Source: Blastococcus carthaginiensis | GTDB taxonomy: Bacteria; Actinomycetota; Actinomycetes; Mycobacteriales; Geodermatophilaceae | Assembly (NCBI RefSeq): GCF_030731085.1 | Contig: NZ_JASNFN010000025.1 | Coordinates: 18,115 to 82,114, forward strand | DNA: 64,000 nucleotides | Reading direction: 5' to 3' | Shown here: positions 24,096 through 31,888 of the stretch, in pieces | How the letters are laid out: every line of letters begins with the position of its first letter | Position numbering within the stretch: the first letter of the stretch is position 1 | The notes under the pieces: model-generated | What the model was told of the DNA's origin: nothing | The model's database searches: none | Seen by the model: only the letters and a program-made list of their open reading frames with translations | Translations under genes and position numbers: made by a program

Positions 24096-26078
24096 GTGGA
24101 CACCGCCGTGACCGACCCCGTGGTCGGCCTCGTACTCGAGGGGCGCTACCGCCTCGAGGAGCGGGTGGCGCGGGGCGGCATGTCCACCGTCTACGCGGCC
24201 ACCGACCTCCGGCTGCACAAGACCGTCGCCGTCAAGGTGATGGCCGAGCACCTGGCGCACGACCCGACGTTCGTCGACCGGTTCACCCGCGAGGCGCGCG
24301 CGGCGGCGATGCTCAGCCACCCGAACGTCGTCGGCGTCAGCGACCAGGGCAGCGACCAGGGGCTGGTCTTCCTGGTCATGGAGCTGGTGCGCGGCCGCAC
24401 GCTGCGCGACCTGCTCAGCGCCCGCGGCCGGCTCACCGTCGCCGAGTCGTTCGCCGTCCTGGAGCCGGTGCTCGCCGGGCTGACCGCCGCGCACCGCGCC
24501 GGGATCGTGCACCGCGACATCAAGCCGGAGAACGTGCTGATCGGCGTCGACGGCGTGGTGAAGGTGGCCGACTTCGGCCTCGCGCGCGCCGTCGTCGGCA
24601 CCGGGCAGACCAGCCAGACCGGCGGGGTGCTGATCGGCACCGTCGCCTACCTCTCCCCCGAGCAGCTCGAGCGCGGCCGCGCCGATGCCCGCAGCGACAT
24701 CTACGCCGCGGGCATCGTGCTCTACGAGATGCTCACCGGGCACCCGCCCTTCGGCGGCGACACCCCGCTGGCGGTCGCCTACCAGCACGTGCACCACGAC
24801 GTCCCCGCGCCGTCCGCCGAGGTCCCCGGCCTGCCGTGGCAGGTCGACGAGCTGGTGGCCCGCACCACCCGGCGAGACCCCGCCGGCCGGCCCCTGGACG
24901 CCGGGGCGTTCCTCGCCGAGCTGAACGACGTCCGCACCGACCTCGGCATCGAGCCGGTCCCCGTGCCGACCGGGCAGAGCGCCGGGCCCGGCACGCTGCG
25001 GCCCACCAACCGGCCGACCCGCCCCCGCCCCGGCCACCCGAGCAACCCCGGCACCGCGGTGCTCGCCGACCGCGGTGCGCGTTCGGGTCGCACCAGCACG
25101 CTGCCGGGGATGGGGGCCGGGCCCACCACCGACGTGCACGGCCGCCGGCCCGCTCCCGGCCGGCCGCGCCCCGGCGTCCCCGACCACGTCCGCCGGCGCC
25201 GCACCCGGCTGCTGATCGCCGTCATCCTGCTCATGGCCGTGACGGTGGGTGCCGTCGGCTGGTGGCTGGGCTCCGGCCGCTGGACCGACGTCCCCGCGCT
25301 GACCGGCAAGCAGGAGAGCGCGGCCATCGACCTGCTGCAGGACGCCGGCCTCGACCCCGACCCGGTGGTCCAGGAGTGGAGCGAGGAGGTGCCCGCGGGC
25401 GTCGTGATCTCCACCGACCCCGCGACGGGCGAGGTCATCCGGGGCACCGACGTCCGCGTCGTCGTCTCGAAGGGCCCCGAGCGCTACACGGTGCCACCGG
25501 AGCTCGTCGGCCTGCCCGTCGACGAGGTGGAGGCGCGCCTGCAGGCGGACCTGCCGATCCAGATCACCCGCGGCGAGGCCTTCGACGACCAGGTGCCCCC
25601 GGGCCACGTGGTCGCCTTCGACCCGGCCGCCGGCACCGCGCTCAAGCGCGACCAGGTGGTGACCGTCGTGGTCAGCCAGGGCCGGGCGCCGGTCGCCGTC
25701 CCCGACGTGACCGGGCAGACCCCCGAGCAGGCGACGTCGAACCTGGAGGCGCTCGGCTTCGTCGTCGAGCGCATCGAGGACGGGCGCAGCGACCAGGTCG
25801 ACCAGGGCGAGGTCATGGCCGTCGAGCCGGGCCCCGCGGCCGGTCCGGTCGCCTACGGCAGCACCGTGCGGATCCAGGTCTCCGCCGGCGTCCCGCTGGT
25901 CACCGTCCCCGACGTCGTGGGCCTGGGCGGCGACGAGGCCGCGTCGATCCTGCAGCAGGCGGGCCTCGAGGTGGAGGCCACCCGCTTCTTCGGCAACCGG
26001 GTGCTGCGGCAGAGCCCCGCCGCCGGCGAGACGGTCGAGCGCGGCACCTCCGTCACCATCCTGCTCAGCTTCGGGTAG
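24096..26078 (+). CDS. pknL: Serine/threonine protein kinase with PASTA domains (PknL-like)
   Basis: 660 residues. Kinase domain (about 10 to 275) with glycine loop VARGGMSTVY, AVKVM lysine, HRDIKPENVL catalytic loop and ADFGLAR. A Pro/Arg-rich juxtamembrane region leads to one transmembrane helix (about 369 to 390) and four extracellular PASTA repeats to the end, which bind muropeptides or lipid II in related kinases. It likely couples cell-wall state to phosphorylation in the cytoplasm. The Rv2175c-like gene nearby is a candidate substrate by analogy. The gene symbol is assigned by synteny, so moderately sure. Confidence 0.9.
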   Translation: MDTAVTDPVVGLVLEGRYRLEERVARGGMSTVYAATDLRLHKTVAVKVMAEHLAHDPTFVDRFTREARAAAMLSHPNVVGVSDQGSDQGLVFLVMELVRGRTLRDLLSARGRLTVAESFAVLEPVLAGLTAAHRAGIVHRDIKPENVLIGVDGVVKVADFGLARAVVGTGQTSQTGGVLIGTVAYLSPEQLERGRADARSDIYAAGIVLYEMLTGHPPFGGDTPLAVAYQHVHHDVPAPSAEVPGLPWQVDELVARTTRRDPAGRPLDAGAFLAELNDVRTDLGIEPVPVPTGQSAGPGTLRPTNRPTRPRPGHPSNPGTAVLADRGARSGRTSTLPGMGAGPTTDVHGRRPAPGRPRPGVPDHVRRRRTRLLIAVILLMAVTVGAVGWWLGSGRWTDVPALTGKQESAAIDLLQDAGLDPDPVVQEWSEEVPAGVVISTDPATGEVIRGTDVRVVVSKGPERYTVPPELVGLPVDEVEARLQADLPIQITRGEAFDDQVPPGHVVAFDPAAGTALKRDQVVTVVVSQGRAPVAVPDVTGQTPEQATSNLEALGFVVERIEDGRSDQVDQGEVMAVEPGPAAGPVAYGSTVRIQVSAGVPLVTVPDVVGLGGDEAASILQQAGLEVEATRFFGNRVLRQSPAAGETVERGTSVTILLSFG

Positions 26079-26082
26079 GTCC

Positions 26083-26991
26083 GTGCCGAACACCTCCGCC
26101 GTGCCGCCGATCGGCGCGCACATCCAGATCAAGGGCGGCCTGGCCAAGGGTGGCCTGCCCTACACCGACGCCGTCGGCGCCCGGGCCGTGCAGGTGTTCG
26201 TCGGCAACCCGCGCGGCTGGAAGCTGACGGACGGGGACGCGAAGCAGGACGCGCTGTTCACCGCCGGCTGCGCCGAGCGCGGGGTGCCGTCGTTCATCCA
26301 CACGCCGTTCCTGGTCAACGTCGGCTCGCCCACCGAGGCCACGGTGACCCAGTCGATCGCCTCGATCGCGCACAACCTCCGGCGCGGCGCGCAGCTGGGC
26401 TGCCAGGGCGTCGTGGTGCACGCCGGGTCGGCCGTCGGCGAGGACCGCTACGAGGCCGCCCTCCGCCAGCTGCACGAGCAGCTGCTGCCGGTGCTCGACG
26501 CCGCCGATCCCGACGGGCCGCGGCTGCTGATCGAGCCGACGGCCGGCGGCGGCAAGGCGCTGGCCGCCACCGTCGAGGACTTGGGCCCGTACTTCGCGGC
26601 GCTGGAGCACCACCCGCTGCTCGGCGTCTGCTTCGACACCTGCCACGCCTGGGCCGCCGGGCACGACCTCGCCGCACCCGGCGGCATGTCGGCGACCCTC
26701 GATGCGCTCGAGGCGACCGTCGGCCCCGGCCGGCTGGGCCTGGTGCACGTGAACGACTCGCTCGACACCTGCGGGTCCCGGCGCGACCGGCACACGACCA
26801 TCGGGGAGGGCCTGATCGGCTGCGGCGCCTACGGCACCGGCCCGTTCGCCGAGCTGGTGCGGCACCGCACGACCGCGGGGGTGCCCATGGTCGTGGAGAC
26901 GCCCAGCCTGCGGGACGGCGACCCGTGCGGCGGCCACGCCGCGGACATCAAGCTGCTCAACTCGCTCATCGGCGACCCGCCCGCCGCCTGA
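26083..26991 (+). CDS. nfo: Deoxyribonuclease IV (AP endonuclease family 2)
   Basis: 302 residues, starting with GTG four bases after the kinase stop. The TIM-barrel metal sites are visible: GAHIQIKGGL, VVVHAGSAVGEDR, LLIEPTAGGG, VCFDTCHAWAAGHDL, LVHVNDS with the DRH segment (CGSRRDRHTTIGEG), and VVETPS. The enzyme cuts 5' of abasic sites with Zn ions in base excision repair. The first motif reads GAHIQ rather than the common GAHVS, a mild change. It is probably cotranscribed with the kinase. Confidence 0.92.
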   Translation: MPNTSAVPPIGAHIQIKGGLAKGGLPYTDAVGARAVQVFVGNPRGWKLTDGDAKQDALFTAGCAERGVPSFIHTPFLVNVGSPTEATVTQSIASIAHNLRRGAQLGCQGVVVHAGSAVGEDRYEAALRQLHEQLLPVLDAADPDGPRLLIEPTAGGGKALAATVEDLGPYFAALEHHPLLGVCFDTCHAWAAGHDLAAPGGMSATLDALEATVGPGRLGLVHVNDSLDTCGSRRDRHTTIGEGLIGCGAYGTGPFAELVRHRTTAGVPMVVETPSLRDGDPCGGHAADIKLLNSLIGDPPAA

Positions 26992-27051
26992 CCCGGCTCC
27001 CTACCGCGTTGGCGTGCGCGGATGTGCAGTTCCGCGGCTTGGACGTGCACA

Positions 27052-27972
27052 TCAGCGCTCGACGTCGCCGCGGAGCAGCCTTCTGCGCGCGACGTGGACC
27101 GCCCGGATGTCGCGTCGGCAGGCCTCGGGGAAACGGGTCAGCCGGGTGTAGCTGTAGCGCAGGGTCTGCCAGCCGACGGTGGCCAGCAACGAGTCGCGCC
27201 GGATGTCGCGTTCCCGCTGTGCCCGGGACCCGTGCCAGGCGGCCCCGTCCATCTCCACGGCGAGCATCGACTCCTCGCAGGCGGCATCCAGCACGAAGGT
27301 CTCCGCTCCCACCGCCACGCGCCGTTGCTGCACGAACACCGGCATCCCGGGCGCTCGCAGCACGTTCAGGCAGCCCCAGATCTCCAACTCGCTCTGGCAG
27401 CCGTCTTCCAGCAGCCGGAGCAGGCCCGCCAGCTCCGCGCGGCCGGGGAGCCGGGTGCTGCGGACCAGTTCGCGGGTGAGGTCCTCCGGCCGGCACAGCC
27501 TCTGGCGGACCGCGGTGATCGCGGCCGCTCGCACCGCGGCCCGGTCTCCCGGAGACGCCAGCCCCCAGCTGTCCACGACCGCCCGCTCGACGGCCGCGAC
27601 CGCGGTCCCCGCCACCAGGCGGCGCTCGGAGTGGGCGCCGGCCCTGCGGTGGACCACCACACCGGGCGATCCGCGCCCGCTCCGGCCCGGCTCGACGGTG
27701 ATGTGGACGGGTCCGGGCGGGTGCTCGGTCAGCCCCCAGAGGGCCAGCCCGGTGACATGGCTGGCGACGGCTTCCCGGTCGTGCAGGACGGCGGCGACCC
27801 GGACCCGCCAGTCGCCGGCAGCGGCCGGGAGCGCGAACAGCCCAGGGGCCAGCCGGACCAGTCGCCCGGCCGCCACCCAGTTCCGCACGGTTCCCCGGCT
27901 GACCCGGCTCAGCAGCTCGGGACCGGTGATCCACCCGGGCTCGCCCACCACGCGTTCGGGATCGTGCGCCAC
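27052..27972 (-). CDS. AbiEi-like/DUF559 (Vsr-fold) protein
   Basis: 306 residues from the GTG at 27972. The N-terminus (about 1 to 60) is a winged-helix of the AbiEi antitoxin kind (TGPELLSRVSRGTVRNWVAAGRLVRL, then GLFALP). The C-terminal 110 residues match DUF559, a Vsr/PD-(D/E)xK-like nuclease domain: LAVEMDGAAWHG, then RERDIRRDSLLATVGWQTLRYSY. Such proteins are numerous in actinobacteria; their function is not firmly known, and a defence or toxin-antitoxin role is only suggested. No AbiEii-like toxin gene is adjacent. Confidence 0.72.
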   Translation of the reverse strand: MAHDPERVVGEPGWITGPELLSRVSRGTVRNWVAAGRLVRLAPGLFALPAAAGDWRVRVAAVLHDREAVASHVTGLALWGLTEHPPGPVHITVEPGRSGRGSPGVVVHRRAGAHSERRLVAGTAVAAVERAVVDSWGLASPGDRAAVRAAAITAVRQRLCRPEDLTRELVRSTRLPGRAELAGLLRLLEDGCQSELEIWGCLNVLRAPGMPVFVQQRRVAVGAETFVLDAACEESMLAVEMDGAAWHGSRAQRERDIRRDSLLATVGWQTLRYSYTRLTRFPEACRRDIRAVHVARRRLLRGDVER

Positions 27973-28113
27973 CCCGCGAGCCTGCGGGAGGCGAAGGCCC
28001 CGGGGCTGCACCGCCCGGCAATCTGTGGACAGCGCCGACGATGTGCGCCGGTGCGCAGGAAGGACGCCGGTTCCTGCGCACCCGCGCCCGATGTCGGGCA
28101 CGACGACCGGGCG

Positions 28114-29124
28114 CTAGCGGTCGAGCAGCTCCGCGAGGACGTCGGCGGCGCGCTCGACGGCGGCCCGGTCGACGTCCAGGTGCATGACCAGCCGGATGCG
28201 GGAGGCGCTGACCTGGCTCACCAGCACGCCCCGGGCCTTCGCGGCCTCGGCGACCAGCGGCGCCTCGATGCCCTCGAGCACCACCATGTTCGTCTCCACC
28301 GTCGACGGGTCGACGCCGAGCCGCTTGGCCAGCAGCCGCGCGTGCTCGTGGTCCTCACCCAGCCGCGGGAGGTGGTGGTCGAGGGCGTACAGGCAGGCCG
28401 CGGCCAGCACGCCGACCTGGCGCATCCCGCCGCCGAGCCGCTTCCGCCAGAGCCGCGCGGTCGCGATCCGCTCCGCCGACGCCACCAGCACCGAACCGAC
28501 CGGCGTCCCGAGGCCCTTGGAGAAGCACACCGACGCGGTGTCGGCCAGCCCGCCGTAGGTGGACAGCGGGACACCCGAGGAGGCGTGCGCGTTCCAGATC
28601 CGGGCCCCGTCGAGGTGGACGGCGACGTCGGCCTGCCGCGACCAGTCCCACAGCGCCTGCAGCTGGTCCAGCGGCTGCACCAGGCCACCGCCGCGGTTGT
28701 GCGAGTTCTCCACCGCGATCGCCGCCGTCGCGGTCAGGTGCCAGTTGTCCTTCGGCCGCACCTGCTCGATCAGCTGCCCGGCGTCCAGTCGGCCACCGGA
28801 GGAGACGACGGTGCGCGTCGAGATCCCGAAGATCGCCGCTGCGGCACCCATCTCGTAGGTGACGACGTGCGCGTCGGCGTCGCAGAGGACCTCCTGTCCC
28901 GGCTCGCAGACCAGGCGCATGCCGATCTGGTTGCCCATGGTCCCGGACGGCACGAACAGCGCGGCCTCGTGGCCGAACAGCGCCGCGGTCCGCTCCTCCA
29001 GGGCACGGACGGTGGGGTCCTCGACGTAGACGTCGTCCCCCACCTCGGCCTCGGCCATGGCCCGGCGCATCCCGGCGGTCGGCCTGGTCACCGTGTCCGA
29101 CCGCAGGTCCACGAGCTCAGCCAC
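28114..29124 (-). CDS. ltaE: Low-specificity threonine aldolase
   Basis: 336 residues. The PLP enzyme splits threonine to glycine and acetaldehyde. Typical blocks: VDLRSDTVTRPT at the start, EVGDDVYVEDPTVRALEE, FVPSGTMGNQI, HLDGARIWNA, and the PLP lysine in VCFSKGLGTPVGS. The GTG start overlaps the aroG stop by eight bases, so the two are cotranscribed and coupled. It could feed glycine into the one-carbon pathway together with the riboswitch-controlled glyA. Confidence 0.92.
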   Translation of the reverse strand: MAELVDLRSDTVTRPTAGMRRAMAEAEVGDDVYVEDPTVRALEERTAALFGHEAALFVPSGTMGNQIGMRLVCEPGQEVLCDADAHVVTYEMGAAAAIFGISTRTVVSSGGRLDAGQLIEQVRPKDNWHLTATAAIAVENSHNRGGGLVQPLDQLQALWDWSRQADVAVHLDGARIWNAHASSGVPLSTYGGLADTASVCFSKGLGTPVGSVLVASAERIATARLWRKRLGGGMRQVGVLAAACLYALDHHLPRLGEDHEHARLLAKRLGVDPSTVETNMVVLEGIEAPLVAEAAKARGVLVSQVSASRIRLVMHLDVDRAAVERAADVLAELLDR

Positions 29125-30454
29125 GCAGCATCTCCGCGACGAGGAACGCCAGCTCCAGCGACTGGCCGGTGTTCAGCCGGGGGTCGCAGGCGGTCTCGTA
29201 CCGGCTGTCGAGGTCCGCGTCGCTGATCTCCATCGCGCCGCCGAGGCACTCGGTGACGTCCTCACCGGTGAGCTCGACGTGGATGCCGCCCGGCCAGGTG
29301 CCCAGCGCCCGGTGGACGTCGAAGAAGCCGAGCACCTCGTCGACGACGCGGTCGAAGTGGCGCGTCTTGTAGCCGGTCGGGGACTCGTGGGTGTTGCCGT
29401 GCATCGGGTCGCACTGCCACACGACCTGGTGGCCGCTCGCGGTCACCTTCTCCACGATGCCCGGCAGCACGTCGCGGATCTTCCCGTTGCCCATGCGGCT
29501 GATCAGCGTCAGCTTGCCGGGGACGCCGTCGGGGTCCAGCCGCTCGACGAGCTCGGTGGCCTGCTCCGGCGTCGTCGTCGGCCCGATCTTCACGCCGATG
29601 GGGTTGGCGAGCCTCGACACGAACTCGATGTGCGCGCCGTCCATCTGGCGGGTGCGCTCCCCCACCCACACGAAGTGGGCGGAGAGCGCGTACGGGCGGC
29701 CCTCGTGCATGCGCAGCAGCGCCCGCTCGTAGTCGAGGATCAGCGCCTCGTGCGAGTTGAACAGCTCCACCCCGCGCAGCGCGTCGGAGTCGATGCCGCA
29801 GGCGCGCATGAACGCCAGCGCGCGGTCGATCTCCCGGGCGATGACCTCGTACCGCACCCCGGCCGGGGAGTTGGCGACGAAGTCGCGGTTCCAGTCGTGC
29901 ACGGCGTGCAGGTCGGCCAGACCGCCGCGGGCGTAGGCCCGGATCATGTTCATGGCGGCGGCGGAGTTCGCGTAGGCCCGCACCAGCCGGTTCGGGTCGG
30001 GGATCCGCTTCTCGAGCACCGGCTCCAGCGAGTTGACCATGTCGCCGCGGTAGGACGGCAGGCCGAGGGCGTCGGTGTCCGACGAGCGCGGCTTGGCGTA
30101 CTGGCCGGCCACCCGGCCGACCTTCACCACGGGCACGCTCGCGCCGTAGGTGAGGACGACGGCCATCTGCAGCATGGTGCGCGTGGTGGCCTGCAGGTGC
30201 GGCTCGGTGTTGAGGTCGAAGGTCTCGGCGCAGTCACCGCCCTGGAGCAGGAACGCCTTGCCCTGGGCGACGTCGGCCAGCTGCGCGCGCAGCGTGTCGA
30301 CCTCGCTGGGGGCGACGATCGGCGGCACCGTGGACAGCGTCTCCAGCACCGCGTCGAGGGCGGCCCGGTCGGGCCACCGCGGCTGCTGGGCGGCGGGCAG
30401 CTCCCGCCACCGGTCCAGACCGGGGACCAGCTCGGCAGGTTCGGGGAGGCTCAC
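29117..30454 (-). CDS. aroG: Class II DAHP synthase (first step of the shikimate pathway)
   Basis: 445 residues from the GTG at 30454; the very long open frame that continues upstream is antisense to pfkA and the chemoreceptor and is not real. It condenses PEP and erythrose 4-phosphate. Class II features: FLLQGGDCAETF, VKVGRVAGQYAKPRS, YRGDMVN, SAHFVWVGERTRQ, QVVWQCDPMHGNT and HVELTGEDVTECLGG. A TAGGCT box lies seven bases before the start. From memory, the M. tuberculosis counterpart Rv2178c sits in a similar neighbourhood. Confidence 0.95.
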   Translation of the reverse strand: MSLPEPAELVPGLDRWRELPAAQQPRWPDRAALDAVLETLSTVPPIVAPSEVDTLRAQLADVAQGKAFLLQGGDCAETFDLNTEPHLQATTRTMLQMAVVLTYGASVPVVKVGRVAGQYAKPRSSDTDALGLPSYRGDMVNSLEPVLEKRIPDPNRLVRAYANSAAAMNMIRAYARGGLADLHAVHDWNRDFVANSPAGVRYEVIAREIDRALAFMRACGIDSDALRGVELFNSHEALILDYERALLRMHEGRPYALSAHFVWVGERTRQMDGAHIEFVSRLANPIGVKIGPTTTPEQATELVERLDPDGVPGKLTLISRMGNGKIRDVLPGIVEKVTASGHQVVWQCDPMHGNTHESPTGYKTRHFDRVVDEVLGFFDVHRALGTWPGGIHVELTGEDVTECLGGAMEISDADLDSRYETACDPRLNTGQSLELAFLVAEMLRG

Positions 30455-30461
30455 GGGTGCC

Positions 30462-30467
30462 AGCCTA
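30462..30467 (-). promoter_or_regulatory. -10 element for aroG-ltaE (leaderless)
   Basis: Minus-strand TAGGCT, seven bases before the GTG at 30454. Confidence 0.5.
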
Positions 30468-30597
30468 CGGCGCGCCCCCGCCGGTCCCGGAACGATGCTC
30501 CGCGGTCGGTCCCCGATCGGTGAGAGCATCCGGCGCTGCTCCTCACGACCCGCACGCCCGCCGCCGGGCCCGGGAGCGGGCCGGGCACGCCGGTGCG

Positions 30598-31623
30598 TCA
30601 GCCGAAGAAGACCTCGGCCTCGGCGTAGCGCTCCGCCGGCACGAGCTTCAGCCGTGCGGTGGCGGTGGCCAGCGGGACCCGCACGATGTCGGTGCCGCGC
30701 AGCGCGACCATGACGCCCGTCTCCCCGTCGTGCACCGCCTCGATGGCCGCCAGCCCGAAGCGGGTGGCCAGCACGCGGTCGAAGGGCGAGGGCGTGCCGC
30801 CGCGCTGCACGTGCCCCAGGACGACCGCGCGCGACTCCCGGCCGGTTCGCTCCTCGATCAGGGCGGCCAGCGCCGGGCCGATCCCGCCGAGCCGGACGTG
30901 CCCGAACGCGTCCGCCTGCCCGGCCGCCACGGTGAGCGCACCGTCCCTGGCCTGCGCGCCCTCGGAGACGACGACGATCGGCGAGAACCCGGTGTCGAAG
31001 CGGTGCTGCACGTGCGCGACGACGGCGTCGACGTCGAACGGGTGCTCGGGGATCAGGATGACGTTCGCCCCGCCGGCCATGCCCGCGTGCAGCGCGATCC
31101 ACCCGGCGTGGCGGCCCATGACCTCGACGACCAGCGTGCGGTGGTGGCTGTCCCCGGTGGTGTGGAGCCGGTCGATCGCCTCCGTCGCCACGCCGACCGC
31201 GGTGTCGAAACCGAACGTGTAGTCGGTGGCGTCCAGGTCGTTGTCGATGGTCTTGGGCACCCCGACCACGCGCACCCCCCGCTCGGCCAGGCGGGTGGCG
31301 ACGCCGAGGGTGTCCTCCCCGCCGATGGGGACCAGCGCGTCGATGCCGAACCGGTCGAGGCAGGACAGCACCCGCTCGGGGCCGTCGTCCAGCGCGTAGG
31401 GGTTGGTGCGCGAGGTGCCGAGGACGGTGCCCCCGCGGGGCAGGATCCCGCGCACCGCCGCCAGGTCCAGCGGTACGGCGTCGCCGTCCAGGAGACCGCG
31501 CCAGCCGTCGCGGAAGCCGATCACCTCGTCGCCGTCGTGCCCCACGCCCTTGCGGACCACGGCGCGGATGACCGCGTTGAGGCCGGGGCAGTCGCCGCCT
31601 CCGGTCAGGATGCCGATGCGCAT
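30598..31623 (-). CDS. pfkA: 6-phosphofructokinase, probably pyrophosphate-dependent
   Basis: 341 residues, ATG preceded by a GGAGGA ribosome site. The PFK fold is clear: ILTGGGDCPGLNAV, PKTIDNDL, MGRHAGWIALHAG. The phosphoryl-donor pocket reads GGED with D104 and K124 (E. coli numbering happens to coincide), whereas ATP-dependent enzymes carry glycine at both (GGDG, PGT) or, in actinobacterial ATP enzymes, GGEG. D104 with K124 is the signature of pyrophosphate-dependent PFKs such as the Amycolatopsis methanolica enzyme. Donor use is therefore inferred to be PPi, making the reaction reversible. Confidence 0.92.
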   Translation of the reverse strand: MRIGILTGGGDCPGLNAVIRAVVRKGVGHDGDEVIGFRDGWRGLLDGDAVPLDLAAVRGILPRGGTVLGTSRTNPYALDDGPERVLSCLDRFGIDALVPIGGEDTLGVATRLAERGVRVVGVPKTIDNDLDATDYTFGFDTAVGVATEAIDRLHTTGDSHHRTLVVEVMGRHAGWIALHAGMAGGANVILIPEHPFDVDAVVAHVQHRFDTGFSPIVVVSEGAQARDGALTVAAGQADAFGHVRLGGIGPALAALIEERTGRESRAVVLGHVQRGGTPSPFDRVLATRFGLAAIEAVHDGETGVMVALRGTDIVRVPLATATARLKLVPAERYAEAEVFFG

Positions 31624-31888
31624 GCGTTCCTCCGCGGGAGCGACCGGGGGGCACCCGGGTTGTGCCGAACATGATGCCGCAGGTCACCGCCTCGTCCAGC
31701 CCTTCGCGCACGGCCGCCGTCACCGGCTCGACCGGAGCGCTGGAGGCCGTCGCGCCGATGACCCCGGGGGTCGTCCGCAGCACGCGGAGGGAACGAACCA
31801 TCCGCTCCGGTACCGGATCGACCCGGGAGTGCCGATTGCGTCGGGGACGGCGGCACCCTGCCACCGCGAGCGAGCTGGAAGGCCGAAC

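Noticed and set aside
30480..30535. Nested partial inverted repeat between aroG and pfkA
   Set aside because: Pairing is broken and not clearly better than chance at this GC content.
31624..31888. A sigma-28-type motility promoter before the chemoreceptor (GCCGATTG-like box)
   Set aside because: The -35 match is poor and no flagellar or chemotaxis genes are nearby to support it.
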